From Vombatus ursinus (lineage: Eukaryota; Chordata; Mammalia; Diprotodontia; Vombatidae): a stretch of 64,000 nucleotides of DNA. The position numbers and the translations under genes were made by a program. This document shows positions 28,029 to 41,099 of the stretch, one piece after another; the first letter of the stretch is position 1; each line of letters opens with the position of its first letter. Location of the stretch: assembly GCF_900497805.2 (NCBI RefSeq), contig NW_020954636.1:69618-133617 (forward strand), written 5' to 3'. The notes beneath the pieces are model-generated. The model saw only the letters and a list, made by a program, of their open reading frames with translations. It had not been told where the DNA came from and ran no database searches.

Positions 28029-30650
28029 ATTAGTAAATAGGAAAGGTATCCCAGGACTAGATATGGGCAAAAGTCATTCAGAGTTTATTTTTTCTCAGTT
28101 ATTAACAATGATTTTTTTTCTTTTTAAAGTAGTATTTTATTTTTTCCCTAATTGCATATCAAGAAAATTTTTAGTGTTCATTTCTATAAGATTTTGAGTT
28201 CCAAATTTTTCTTGCTCCCTTCCTCCCCTCCCATCTTCCAAAAATGGTGGACAATTTGATATATTTCATACATATGCTATCATGTAAAACATACTTCTTT
28301 ATTCATCACAGTTCTGGAAGAAACAGATCAAAAGAAAAAAAAAAGACTATGAAAAAGAGTAAAGTGAAAAAAACATGCTTTGATCTGCATTCAGAGTCCA
28401 TTAGTTCTTTATCTGGATGTAGATAGTATTTTCCTTCATAAGTCCTTTGTGCTTGTCTTGGATCATTGTGTTGCTGAGAAGAGTTGAGTCATTCATAGTT
28501 GATCATCACATAATGTTGCTGATACTGTGTACAATATTTTCCTGGTTTTGCTCATTTCACTTTGTGTCAGATTATACAAGTCTTTCCAGATTTTTCTTAA
28601 ATCTGCCTGTTCTTCGTTTCTTATTGCCCAGTAGTGTTCTATTACATTCATATACAACATCTTGTTCAACCATTCCCCAATTGATGAGTATCCCTTCAGT
28701 TTCCATTATTTTGCCACCATGAAAAGGGATGCTATAAATATTTTTGCACATGTAGTCCTTTCCCCTTTTCATGATCTCTTTGGGACACAGACCTGGAAGT
28801 GGTATTGCTGGATGAGAGGGTAAGCACAGTTTGGTTGCCCTTTGGGCATAGTTCCAAATTCCTCTCCAGAATAGTTGGATCAGTTCACAACTCCACCAAC
28901 AGTGCATTAGTGTCCCAATTTTCCCACATCCTCTCCAACACTTATCATCTACCTTTTTTTTGTCATATTAGCCAATCTGATTGGTGTGAGGTGGTATTTC
29001 AGAGGTGTTTAAATTTGCATTTCTCTAATCAAAAGTGATTTAGAGCACTTCTTCATATGCCTATAGATAACTTTGATTTCTTCATCTGAAAAAATGCCTG
29101 CTCATAGATTTGATTATTTATGAATTGGGGGATGACTTGTATTCTTATAAATTTGACTCAGTTCTCTATATATTTGAGAAATGAGGCCTTCATCAGAGAC
29201 ACTCGCTGTAAAGATTATTTCCCAGCTTTCTGCTTTCTTTCTAATTTTGATTGCATTGCTTTTGTTTGTACAAAAGCTTTTTAATTTAATATAATCAAAA
29301 TTACCTATTCTACATTTTGTAACTCTCTCTCTTGTTTGGTCATGAATTTTTCCCATATCCATAGATCTGACAAATAGACTATTCCTTGATTTTCTAATGT
29401 GATTGCTTCATTGTCTATGGTACCTTTTAGCAAGATGTAGTTTCCTTCCTTGTCTCTTTTAATTGGGTCTATTTTTGCTTTTACTTTGTTTAAGACCAAG
29501 ATTGTTAACCCTGCTTTTTTTTTTACTTCAGCTGAAGCATAATAGATTCTACTCCAGCCACTTGCCTTTACTCTGTGTATCTCTCTCTCCTTCAATACGT
29601 TTCTTGTAAGCAACATTGTAGGTTTCTGTTTTTTTGATCCACTCCACTATCCACTTTCATTTTATGGGAGAGGTCATCCCATTCACATTTACAGTTATGT
29701 TTACTGTCTGTGTATTTTGCTCCATCCTATTCTTCCTCCTGTTTGTCCTCTTTCTCCTTTCAACCTTTCCCTCCTCACCAGTGTTTTGATTCTGTCTTAC
29801 ACCTCCCATGATCTTCCCTCCCTTCTGTCAGTCTCAATCCCCATTTTATTTGATCTACTCCCCTCCTAGTTCCCTGTTGGAGAAGACAGATTTCTATATT
29901 CAACTGATTGTGTATATTATTCTCTCTTTAAACCAATACTGATGAGAGTAAGGTTCTAGCAATGCTCATTGTCCTCCCTCCCAACTTCCCCTCTACTGTA
30001 ATAGGTCTTTCTGCCTCTTCATGTGAGATAATTTACCCCATTCTACCTCTCCCTTCTTTTTGCATGCATTATATTCCTCTTTCTCATCTCTTAATTTTTT
30101 ATGTCATTCCCTCAAATTCACCTTATACCCATACCTTCTATCTATGTATATTCCTTCTACCTGTGCTATTAATAATGCAATTTTTATGAATTGCAAGCAT
30201 CATCTTCCCTTTTAAGGATGTAAACAGTTTAGCTCTATTGAATCCCTTATATTTTCTTTTCCCTTTTTACCTGTATCTGCTTCTCTTGTGTCTTCATGTC
30301 AGAGGTCAACGTTTTGGTTTAGTTCTAGTCTTCTGTTTATGAAGGCTTGAAATCCTTCCATTTCATTAAATAACCATTTTCCCCCTTGATGTATTATGCT
30401 TAATTTTGCTGGGTAAATGATTGTTATTTGTAGTCCTGGCTCCTTTGCCTTCCAGATTATCCTATTTCATGATCTCTGATCTTTTAATGTTGCAGCTGTC
30501 AGGTCCTGTGTGATCCTGATTGTGAGTCCCCAATATTTGAATTGTTTCTATGTGGCCACTTGTAGTATTTTCCTCTTGACCTAATTTGGCTATAATGTTC
30601 CTTGGAGTTTTATTTTGGGATCTCTTTTGAGGTGATCGATGGATTCTTTC

Positions 30651-33393
30651 TTTCTTTTTTCTTTTTTAATTTTATTTTTCTAAAACAATTATACAATAAG
30701 AAAAGAAAAAAAACTACTGTAAATTTAAATATTAAAACTTAAATACAAAATAAGAAAAGAAAAAAACATGTCATATGCACAGCAGAATGTAAGAAAGGAT
30801 TCAAAATATATAGAAATAAATTTCCATTTCAAGAAAGTATATGTAATAAGTACTATACCTTGTGTAGACAGCTATCCATCTTTTCTCTGCTTCCTTGTAA
30901 GTTTTCTTTTGTTCCCTGCTGTGTACTTTTTACTTTGTTCTTTTTCCCCACTTCCTCCCCCTCCCCTTCCAGAAGGATACAATTAAATATGGATATATTT
31001 ATATAGAGATATCTATGTACTCATATACACATACATACATACATAAGCATATATTTTCCCTAACAAATCCTACTCCTTATCTTTGTTTTATGTTTTTGTG
31101 TATCTCTTATTTTCTATCCCTCCTGACTCCCCTGCTTCACTTCTATCCACTACCTTCACCTCCTATTACTTAACCTACCACCCTCTGAGGTTCCCTCACT
31201 TATCCTCCCATTCTCATAAATCTAAACATCTTTCTATATGCCCTTTAACCTATTCCATTACCCTCCCCTCTAGAGAGCCCTCCCTTATCCTCTCACCTTC
31301 ATCCCCTTAGCATTTTATTTCTTTCTGAATTTAGAAGACTTTTATACTCTTCTACATATATATGTAGTGTTACTTTTTGAACCCATTCCCCATGAAAGTA
31401 GGTTTCTAGAACCAACAGCTCTCCTCCCCCATCTAATTCCTCTGTGTCAGGTCTTCCTTTCACATCTCATTTGTACAAAACAATTACTCATTTTAGTTAT
31501 GCCTAAACAGTTTTACTTTTTAAAGTCATATCATACTCTGGCCTACCCCAATCTTTCTTACAAACTACCCAATTGCTAATAACAATCTTAGACATATATT
31601 TTACATACATAAAAGATAAACAGTCTGTCCATTGAGTCCCTTATAATTAGTCTTTGGTATATACCTTATATTTCTCTTGGCTTTTGTATGTCAAATCTTC
31701 TATTAAGTGTATTTTTTTTAAACAAAGTCCTGAAAGTCAGACAATTCATTAAGTGTACTTTTTTCATTCAAGATTATGTTTACCTTTGCTGCATATGATA
31801 TTTTCATTTGGAATCCCAGTTCTTTTGCTCTTCAACATATAGTGTTCTAAAATCTGCAGTCTTTTAATGTCATTGCCACTAGGTCTTGTTTGATTGTAAT
31901 TGTGGCACTGCCATATTTAAATCGTTTTTTTTTCTTCTTGCTCATAATACTTTATCCTTGAGCTGAGCATTTTGGATTTAACCATAATTTTCCTGTGGGT
32001 TTTCTTCATAGGATCTCTTTCAGGTGGTGATCACTGGATTTCCCCCTCATTCTTCTTTCCCCTCTTACACTAATGTTGCAGGACAATTTTCTTTAATCAT
32101 TTCTTGTATTATTGTATCATGATTCTTTTTTTGACCATAGCTTTCAGGTAGTCTGATTATTCTTATGTTTTTTCTTCTTGATCTGTTCTCCATACAAATT
32201 GTTTTTTCTTATGTTTCATATTCTCTTCTATTCATTCTTTATGTTTTGTTTTATTATTTCTTGCTGTCTTATAACTTCTTTCCTTTCCCCTTGCCTAATT
32301 CAGATTTTCAAAGAGTCATTTTCTTCCTTAAGATTCTAGATCTCTTTTATTAATTGGTTTACTTTCTTTTCATAATCTTCTTGTTTTTCTTGGTTTGTTT
32401 TTATTTGTTTTTATTTTTCCTTAATCTCTCTCATTTGATTTTTAAAGTCTTTTTAAAGCTCTTCTATGAATTCTTGTGGAGCAGGTGCCATTTGACATTA
32501 CTTTTTGGGGTAGAAGAGGTTTCTTTGCTTTAGTGTCCTACTCTGAAGATGAATCCCAGTGTTCTCTATTCCCATAGTAACTCTTTATGAGTTTTGGTTT
32601 TTTTGTTTTTTTGTTTTTGGTTTTTGGTGAGGTAGTTGGAGCTAAGTCACTTGCCCATGGTCATACAGCTAGTAAGTATCAAGTTTCTGAGGCTGGATTT
32701 GAACTCAGGCCCTCTTGACTCAAAGGTCAGAGCTCTATCCACTGCACTACCTAGCTGGTTTAATTCTTTCTCCTATTCCTGTACATTTTTTTTATTTGTA
32801 GTAGCTTAGTTTATGTAATCACCTCTAGTACTATAGGGTGGTGCCTCTGGCCTCAGATCCTCCTTTGCATCTCCTTTCTGGCCTAGAACCAAAACCAAGA
32901 CCTCCAGCCTCTTGTAAGCTCCCACAGTCAGCAGAGTCCCCATCCCACTGCTTCTGCATGCATTGGGCATGTGCTGGTTCCTTCTTACCCAAGGCCATGT
33001 CTTGGTAGCACAGTTGGGTCTAGTGCTCCTTGTCAGCAGAAGTTCCCTCAATCTTCCCTGGCTCAGATGTCCAACATCCCTCACTGTCACAGGTGAATAG
33101 TTCCTGTGGCTGGGACTGAGGCAGCCTCACAACACAGCTAATCCCAGGTCTTGCCACTTGTTGTTTAAGTGAACTCTAGCCTGGAAGTGTTTACTCTTCA
33201 TAGCAACGAAACCTCATCCTAGGATTTTTCTTCAGATTTTCTCTCTCTGATTGTCCAAAAAGGACCATTGTTCTGCCCCACTCTTATTTTTCTTTTTACC
33301 CTTCCTCGAGGGGCTATTTTATCTCTTTTGTGGGGGGAAACTTGAGAGCTTGGAATTTACTGACCTACTTCACCATGTTCCCAGAATCCTCTA
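30651..33393 (-). mobile_element. HAL1-like (ORF1-only) element nested in an L1
   Basis: 2.74 kb, inserted in ORF1 of the surrounding L1. GGATTCTTTC is repeated at both sides (30641-30650 and 33394-33403) as target duplication. In element orientation it has the same 5' end type as 25136 (GATTCTGGGAACATGGTGAA), a leader, ORF1 (about 32500 down to 31740), spacer and a matching 3' end with long A-rich tail (30651-30780). No ORF2 part. A WSINE1-type SINE is nested at 32585-32760. Confidence 0.75.
32585..32760 (-). mobile_element. WSINE1-type SINE nested in the HAL1-like element
   Basis: Begins with a GTTTTTTTG-rich reversed tail, then 'AAGTCACTTGCCCATGGTCATACAGC', and ends 'CACTGCACTACCTAGCTGG'. 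Third level of nesting: SINE in HAL1-like in L1 in CR1/L3. Confidence 0.85.
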
Positions 33394-36300
33394 GGATTCT
33401 TTCAGTGTTTATTTTGCCCTCTGTTTACAGGACATCAGGGCCTTGATACTTTCTTGAAAGATGATTTCCTGGTCCTCCTTTTGATTATGGCTTTCAGGTA
33501 GTCCAACGATTCTGATATTGTCTTTCCTAGATCTACTTTCCAGGTCAGTTTTTTCCCATTTTTTTTGTATCATATTTTGTATTTTTGTGTTGTATTTTAC
33601 ATTTTCTTCCACTTTTTTTCATTCTTTTCAATTTGATGGATTCATGATATCTCATGGAGTCATTAGTTTCCACTTGCTAAACTTTTAAGGTATTATTTTC
33701 CTCAATTAGTTTTTGTACTTTCTTCTTCACTTGGCTAATTGTACTCTTTAAAAAAAGTTGTTTTCTTCAGTGAATTTTTGTATCTCCTTTTCCATTTGAC
33801 AAATTTTACTTCTTAAGCAGTTTTCTAAGTTGTTGACTTTTTTCACAATTCTCTCTCATTACTCTCATTTCTTTCCTCAATTTTTCTTGAACCTCTCTTA
33901 TATGATTTTTAAACTGTTTTTTGAGCTCTTCCCTGCATTCTTTCTGGTCTGAGACCACTTCACATTTTTCTTTGGGGTTTTACCCATATGTGTTTTGAAA
34001 TTGTTGTCATCTTCTGAGTGTGTGTTTTGGCTGTCATCATGATAACTTTCTGTGGTCAGGTTCTTTTGTTGTTTTTTACTCATCTTTTTTTTTTGGCCTT
34101 TTTTTTTCTTTTAAATTTGAGCTCTGCTCCCAGGGTGGAAGGGGCACTGTCTCAGTATTTTTCTGGTAATGGCTGCAAACCCTGGCTATTTACCTGGTGC
34201 TACACTGATGTTGTCCTAAGGCCCCTGGGGGATACTCTTGTCTGGTGCTGTTCTGAGGGGGTGGGTTGGGGCTTAGCTGGTTCTTTTGGAGGCCATAATG
34301 GTCTGGCAACTTACCTGGTGCTAAGCTGCGGTCCTACTGGTAGTGCCTGGAGTATGCTGAAGCTCTGTGGGGTGTTTCTGTGATTACCCATGGCTACACT
34401 GAAACACATGGTGGTCTGGCCTTTGGAGTTTGCCTGTTTGCCCAGGACTATGCTGAAGCATGATGGGGCAGTCCTGACTGGTGGCTACCTGTTTTCTTAG
34501 GCACCCTGAGGGTTGATGTCTACCTGTTTGCCTGGGGCTGCACTGAAACACTTGATGGTTCTCTGAGCTAGAGTCTACTGGTGCTCCTGGCTATGCTAAA
34601 GCTTGTGGTGGGTCTTTGTGTTGGTGTTTGCCTACTACATCACACTCAGAATCTCTCACTGATTTGCTGAGGTGGGTCTTGTTGCTGGCTTGCTTGGATG
34701 CTGCACATCCTGGACTGCACTCTACTTCCACCCAAGTGAGATAGATCTTTCTTGCCCATCCTCCAAGTTTCTTGGTCTAAAAGACTGCTTCACTATGTCT
34801 TTTTGCTGCTTCTTCTGTTCCATGATTTGTTTGGGGGCACTATTTTATGGTTGTTTGGAGGTGAGTATGGGAGAGTTACAGCAATTTATTACTTACTCCA
34901 CTATCTTGGCTCCCAGAAGTGGTTATCCAATATTATAAACAAAACAAAACAAAAAAAAAACCCAGAAAGTAGATTCTTCAAATAATAGAGCAGTGAACTT
35001 GAATTCCATTATTGGCAAAATTCTAGAACACATAATTAAATTATTTATTTGCCTTAGAAATAAAAGCAATGATCACTATAAGTCATGAAGGGTCCCCTAA
35101 AAACAAGGTACATTAGACTATCCTCATTTCCTCTTCATCAATAATTATTAAACAGATAACATACCTAAATTTCACTAATACATTGGAAAACAACTTCTAT
35201 GATTTGTTTGTGGACAAATGATGCTATGTCCCTGGAGGTCACATTGTTAGATATATTTAGAAACTTTTTGAAAGACCATATTCACAGACTAATGATTAAT
35301 GAATTGATGTTAAAATTCTTCCAAGCAGGGACTGTTTACTTTTTATATCTCTAGAGCCTGGTATAGTGCCTTATGTATCATAAGAGCTTAATAAATGATT
35401 GTTGACTGCAAATTGGGAAGGAGATTTCTAGTCAATGCTATGAGGCTCTCTCCTCAATATATAGTGCTTAACACTTTTATCAATAATTTGAGTAAAGGTA
35501 TCAAATTATAGAGGCTTAAAAGTCGTGACAGTGTGCTAATAACTTGGATAGAAGAATCAGGAGACCTAAAAATGTCTCAAGATGGTAGGACAGTATTCAA
35601 GAAACCAAATTTGTAATGAATACAGTCTTATCATTGGGTTAAGTAAACCAAATTTTCAACTGCAGGATGGATGAAGTTCATGTAGGCAACATTGTGTGTG
35701 TGTGTGTGTGTGTGTGTGCACATGCATGCAAGTGTGTGCATGTGTGTGAAAAAGAACTTGGGGCCAGGGGATAGATGGCTAATGAAATATTAGTGAATAT
35801 AATCACATGACAACTACAAAAGCCCTCTTAGACTCTATTGATAGAGTAAAAAAACAACAGAAGGAAGGAAAATGGTTATAGTAGTGATACATTCTGCTTT
35901 TATCAAAGCAAATCTGGGCTATTATGCATATATTATATTATTTTTGCATTATTATAATTGTATATATTATATATCATAATGCATACACTACATTTATGTT
36001 AACATTATGATTGTATATGGTATATATTATATTGTATGCATTGCTTTCATGTTAATATTGTAATTATACATTATATTATATTTATATTATAGCTGTATAT
36101 TATATATTATATTATTGTTATCTGTATTTAACTTTAATTCCCATGCTGGACTGTAAGAAAATTTACTTAACTTCTTTATCCCAGTTTCTTCCTTCCCAAA
36201 ATGGAGATATTAGCATTCATAGTACTTATCCCAGACTGTTGCTGTAGGGAAAGTGATTTATAAACCTCAAAGTGTTAGGTGTGTCTCCAAAGCCTCAAAA

Positions 36301-36599
36301 ACATGTCTCCAAAGGCTTAATGAAATTTTAAGTTTTAAAATGCTTAAATTTGACTGTTTTAAATATATGGTAGTGACAAAAACAATGAAGATGACGACTT
36401 ATTAGTTGAAGGAAATGGGAAATGTTCAGCCTAAAGAAGAGGAGACTCAGGCAGGATATTATAGCTATCTTGAAGTATTTGAAGGATTGTTGTGGGGAGA
36501 GGGCATTAGACCTTTTCTTCTTACACTCAAAGGTAAAAATCAGGAACAAGAGGTAGATGTTTCAAAGAGGAAAGTTTAGCATTGCTTTATATACCACCC

Positions 36600-37640
36600 A
36601 TTTCTCTGGTGGTGCTCTGTAATATTATTTAGAGACTATATTGTAGCCTTCTTGACTCATCCTTTTCACTCTGCTTCTTGTGATTCTTCCTTATAGTCTC
36701 ATTGTGTTTGTATGGTCAAATCATGGCTCAGCCCCCATTAAACTTCAGGAAAATTTCTCCTCTTTCTTACCCATGGTATGTTTCATTTGAAGTCACTTAA
36801 AAAGGCACAATTGCATACACTTTTAAAATAAGATTACAAATGAATAAAAACAAGTATATTGATTCACCCAGACAAAGGTCTCTCCCAAGCTCATGTAATC
36901 TCCTGATTACTAGATCGACCTTACTCTTAACAAATAAGCCCAAAACTCAGAACTCAGTTCTGTATCACCCTATGGATTGTATTCCCATTGAGACCTAGCA
37001 AAATGTCTGGGGAAAAAAGGGGAATCAAGTCATTTAGTACTCACAGAAAAATCTCTTAGTAGTATCCACATGTAATTTTCAATGGGAATTCAGAGTCTAG
37101 GATGCTTCAAATGTTGTCCTTCTGGAGGAATTTGGGATTCCTCTGATAGAGTGCATCCTGGCAGCACTCATCTCCACTCTTCAGGCCTCAGATCTTTTCA
37201 TTTGTAGTCATTTGATTAAATGTTTAAATTTAACTGTGATGTGGTAGATATTTTTAACATCTCCTCCTGTGTTTCTCTGTCATCTTCAAATTACAATAAG
37301 CCTGAGCATATAAGTGAAATTTTAGAACACACTAAATGTTTTCCCCATGCATAACAAATTGTCTACTGGCCTCAATCCTACCAGTGACATCAGAGGGAGA
37401 CTAGCACCAGCCTCCTGCCACCATGCTACTCTCTCTCTCTCTCTCCATATTAAAAAAATCACTATGTTCAGGGGAGATTCCACACACCACATCTCTTGAA
37501 ACCCCAGACCTCACATCTCCATTCTGTCAGTTAGCAAGAGATAAGGGAGGAGCATGGTCCCATACCCACTACACAAAGTGTTTTTTATTTGACATTTACC
37601 ATATATTGTCCTTAATTTTTTTTTGCCTGTATGTATTATT
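36600..37640. other. Unassigned stretch
   Basis: About 1 kb of unique-looking DNA between the CR1/L3 end and the next L1. It holds a short (CT)n at 37430-37445. I see no exon, promoter or repeat family that I can name. Confidence 0.4.
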
Positions 37641-38960
37641 TATTTATTTGTAGTTTTCAACATTCACTTCCACAAAATTTTGAGTTCCGAATTTTTTTTC
37701 TCTATCTCTCTCCTTACCCAACCCCAAGACGGCATATAAATTGATATAGGCTAAACATACACATTCATGTTAATCCTATTTTCACATTAGTCATGTTGTA
37801 AAGAAGAATTACAACCAGTAGGAGAAACTATGAGAAAGAAGAAAGAAGAGAGAGAGAGCAAATAATATGCTTTGATCTGCATTCAGATTCCTTAGTTCTT
37901 TTTCTAGATGTGGATAGCATTTTCTATCATGAGTCTTTTGGAGTTGTCTTAGATCCTTGCGTTGCTAAGAAGAGATAAGTCTATCAAAGTTAGTCATCAC
38001 ATAATGTGGCTGTTACTGTGTACAATGTTCTCCTGGTTCTGCTCACGTCACTCAGCATTGGTTCATATAATTAATTCTAGGTTTTTCTGAAGTCTGTCTG
38101 CTCATAATTTCTTATGAACAATAGTATTCCATTACATTCATATACCACAACTTGTTCAGCCTTTCCCAATGGATGGGCAACCCCTCAATTTCCAATTCTT
38201 TGCCACCATGAAAAGAGCTACTATAAATATTTTTGTGGGTCCTTTTCTGATTTGTATGATTTCTTTGGGATACCCTAGAAGTGGTATTGCTGGGTTGAAG
38301 GGTATGCACAGTTTTGTAGCTCTTTGGGCATAGTTCCAAATTGCTCTCCAGAATGGTTGGATCAGTTCACAACTCCACCGATAATGCATTAGTATTCCAA
38401 TTTTCCCACATCTTCTCCAACATTTGTTATTTTCCTGTTTTGTCATGTTAGTCAATATGATAGGTGTGATGTGGTATCTCAGAGTTGTTTTGATTTGCAT
38501 TTCTCTAATCAAGAGTGATTTAGAGCATTTTTCATATGACTATAGATAGCTTTCATTCCTTCATCTGAAAACTGCCTGTTCATATCCTTTGATCATTTAT
38601 TAACTGGAGAATGACTGGTATTCTTATAAATTTGACTTAGTTCTCTATATATTTTAGAAATAAGGCCTTTATCAGAGACACTAGTTGTAAAAATTGTTTC
38701 CCAGCTTTCTGCTTCCCTTCTAATCTTGGTTGTTTTGGCTTTGTGCAAAAATTTTTCAATCTGATGTTATCAAAATTAGCTATTTTGCATTTCATAATAT
38801 TCTCCATCTTTTGTTTTGTCATAAATTTTGCCCTTCTCCATAAATCTGACAAGTAAACTTTTCCTTGCTCTCTCAGTTTGCTTATAGTATTGCCTGTATG
38901 TATTTTGAGTAATACTTCTATATATCCCTTGTAGGTCCTGGATTAGTGATTTAACCATGA
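37640..38960 (-). mobile_element. L1 LINE 3' end, 5'-truncated
   Basis: Minus strand: 3'UTR (GTTTTCAACATTCACTTCC, TTTTGAGTTCCGAATTTTT) then ORF2 C-terminal coding in pieces at 38112-38512 (LIREMQIKTTLRYH-type, in two frames) and 38637-38958. The body stops at about 38960, so it is a short, 5'-truncated copy with broken frames. 38960-39290 is unassigned. Confidence 0.85.
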
Positions 38961-39289
38961 TAAAATCTTAATAAATATTTGTTGATCAATCAGTATTAAA
39001 GAGGAGCTGAAGATGAGACCCACAGGTTCTTTCTGTGGTGCCAGTTGGAAATAGGAGGCAACCTACATTACACAGATATTCATGGATTCACCATTACCTG
39101 GGTTCATCCTTGGTTCTCTTTCTTGTGCCATGTTAAACTCCTACTAGAAATGATTTATAGAATGGCAAGAGCTTTCTCTACTTCATCTTTGAGGTCTACA
39201 ATTTCATTTTTCTTTATTGTGGGTTAGCATTCCCTTATTACCTCTTTCTAATCAGGGCCAGGTCTTGGGCGCAGGCCCAGACTCTTAGC

Positions 39290-39380
39290 TCCTTATAGAA
39301 TACCAAAAGTTGAGAGTTGGATGGAACCTCAGAGTTCAGCTAGTCCAACCCCTATCTGAAGTATGAATCTCTTCAGTGAC
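39290..39380 (+). repeat. Old MIR-like SINE fragment
   Basis: 'GAGAGTTGGATGGAACCTCAGAG' and 'CTAGTCCAACCCCTATCTGAAG' resemble the head of the same ancient repeat seen at 8285 and 20090. Low certainty on the family. Confidence 0.45.
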
Positions 39381-39384
39381 CTTC

Positions 39385-40815
39385 CCAAGTGAATAACAAA
39401 TGACCTTTTTTATTATTTTCTTTTCTAATTCAGTAAGAATTTTGTTTAATAATTTAATTGGGATGGCATTAAATAAATAGGTTAGTTAGGTAAAATTGTC
39501 TTCTTAAAATTATATTGGCTTTACTTACCCAGGAACAGTAAATATTACTTCATTTATCTAGATCTGATTTTATTTGCATAAAAAGTGTTTTATATTTATG
39601 TTCATGAAGTTCCTGTGTCTGTTTTGGCAGGTATACTCTCAGATTTTTATACTGTCTAGTTATTTTAAATGGTTTTAAACAATATCAAATAATATTACTG
39701 ATACTTAATGTAATTTCCAATTTTTAATTAAATCTATTTTAGCTTTAACTTTGTCTGAGACCATGATTACTACCCCTAGTTTTTTTATATAATAAGTTCT
39801 ACTCCAGCTCCTTATTTTTTCTTTGTGTGTATCTTTCATTTTATTGTGTTTTCTGAAAGCAACATATTGTTGAATTCAAATTTTCAATCTGCAATTCATT
39901 TCTGCTTTATGGGTAAGTTCATCCCATTCATATTCTAAGCTATAATTACTTCTTGTGTGTTTTCCTCCTTCCTATTTTTCCTAACTATTCTTCTCTCCCT
40001 GTTTACTCTATTCCTCCTCTACCTGCTACCTTGCCCTTCTATTACTTAGAATTCTTATTTTCAATTTCATTTATCTCTCTTTTGGTTCTAAGAATTTCCA
40101 ATTTGATATTTAATTAGAGGGTTTTAATTTTTTTTCTAGTAGTTGCATGCCCAGTTCATTGATCTGCTTTTTCTTTATTTTATGTAAACTTACAATTAGA
40201 GATATGAATTTTCCCTTAAGTGCCCACTTTGCCTGCATCCCAAAAATTTTGGTATGTTATCTTACTGTTGTCATCTTCTTAAAAGAAATTTTTCTATGAT
40301 TTCTTCTTTGACCCACTTGTTTTTTAGGATTAGATTGTTTAATTTCCAATTAATTTTTAACCTTTCTTCCCATTGTCAATTATTGAATGTAATTTTTATT
40401 GCATTATGCTCTGAAGAGGATTGTTATCTATTTCTCCTTTTCAGTATTTAGTTGTGAGGTTTTTATGTCCTAATACATTGTCAGTTTTTGTGTAGATGCC
40501 ATGTACTGATGAGAAAAAGTGGTATATTCCTTTTTATTCCCATTCAATTTTTTCCAGAGATCTTTCATATATAACCTTTTCCAGAATTTTATTCACTTCC
40601 TTAACTTTTTTTAATTTTTTATGAGATTTATCTAGTTCTGAGAGGGGAAAGTTGAGGTCCCCCACTAGTCTAGTTTTATTTTCTATTTCCTCCTGTCATT
40701 CATTCAACTTCTCCTTCAAAAACTTAGATGTTATATCATTTGGTGCATATATGTTTAGTATTGATATTAGTTTATTGTCTATGTTATCTTTCAGTAAGAT
40801 ATAGTTTTCTTCTTT
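39385..40815 (-). mobile_element. L1 LINE ORF2 fragments
   Basis: Reverse-complement ORF2. 39400-39680 matches the post-RT part (cf. 24880-24990). 39690-40060 matches the endonuclease start, and 40060-40815 the endonuclease-to-RT linker and GDLNFPLS-type region (reversed AAAGTTGAGGTCCCCCAC at 40650). Order is rearranged, so these are pieces of at least two insertions or a deleted copy. Confidence 0.75.
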
Positions 40816-41095
40816 GTCTCTTTTTTGGTATTTTTTTTTAAATTATAAACTTAAATACAAAATAAGAAAAGAAAAAAAGAAACAAACTCAAGTACTAAAA
40901 CTTAAATACAGAATAAGAAAAGAAAAAAAAGTTGCCATGTGCACAGCTGAACATAGAGGATTCAAATACAAAGCAATTAATTTCCATTTCCAGAAAGCCT
41001 ATATAATGAATTCTACACATTGAGTTCAGAGCTGTCCATCTTTTTTTTTTTTTAACTTTTTGTAGGTTTTCTTTTGTTCTCTTTGTTTTCTTTGT
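40816..41095 (-). mobile_element. HAL1-like element 3' end
   Basis: Matches the reversed 3' end of the elements at 25136-28028 and 30651-33393: AATAAGAAAAG runs, 'GCACAGCTGAACATAGAGG', 'AATTTCCATTTCCAGAAAGC' and 'CAGAGCTGTCCATC'. Only the 3' part is present. Confidence 0.65.
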
Positions 41096-41099
41096 TATG

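Larger units (their letters stand above)
28088..34919 (-). mobile_element. L1 LINE, both ends present, reverse-transcriptase region missing
   Basis: Minus strand. 3' poly(T) and 3'UTR (GATTTTGAGTTCCAAATTTTT) lie at 28100-28560, ORF2 C-terminal part at about 28560-29310 and endonuclease start region at about 29340-29690. The spacer is at 29700-30300 and ORF1 at 30300-30650 and 33394-34060, interrupted by a nested HAL1-like element. The 5'UTR runs to 34919 (reversed CCAAGATAGTGGAGTAA). The central ORF2 part with the FADD motif is absent, so ORF2 suffered an internal deletion. Diverged target duplication: GTCATTCAGAGTTTAT near 28072 and GTTATCCAATATTAT near 34922. Confidence 0.85.
21190..36600 (+). 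mobile_element. CR1/L3-type LINE, split into four parts by later LINE insertions
   Basis: Parts lie at about 21190-21239, 24999-25135, 28029-28087 and 34920-36600. Joined in order they follow unit 2 at 54470-54867, which is uninterrupted. Recognisable CR1/L3-type pieces are: 'GTAAATGTGACTGCTAAA', 'GGAAAGGTATCCCAGGACTA', 'GAACTTGAATTCCATTATTGG', and near the end (36410-36590) 'TGTTCAGCCTAAAGAAGAGGAG', 'ATAGCTATCTTGAAGTATTTG' and 'GAGAGGGCATTAGACC'. A (TG)n run (35694-35720) and AT-rich DNA (35930-36120) interrupt the last part. A short L2-like 3' end ('CTTAATAAATGATTGTTGAC') lies near 35320-35410. Confidence 0.65.

Noticed and set aside
34018-34938. Open frames of 88 and 121 residues rich in Trp, Gly and Leu
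   Set aside because: They are antisense readings of an L1 5'UTR and ORF1 start; a similar set lies antisense to the element at 56381-56676.
36600-37640. Possible long terminal repeat or other virus-derived element
   Set aside because: I see no paired terminal repeats, primer-binding site or coding relics; the stretch is left unassigned.
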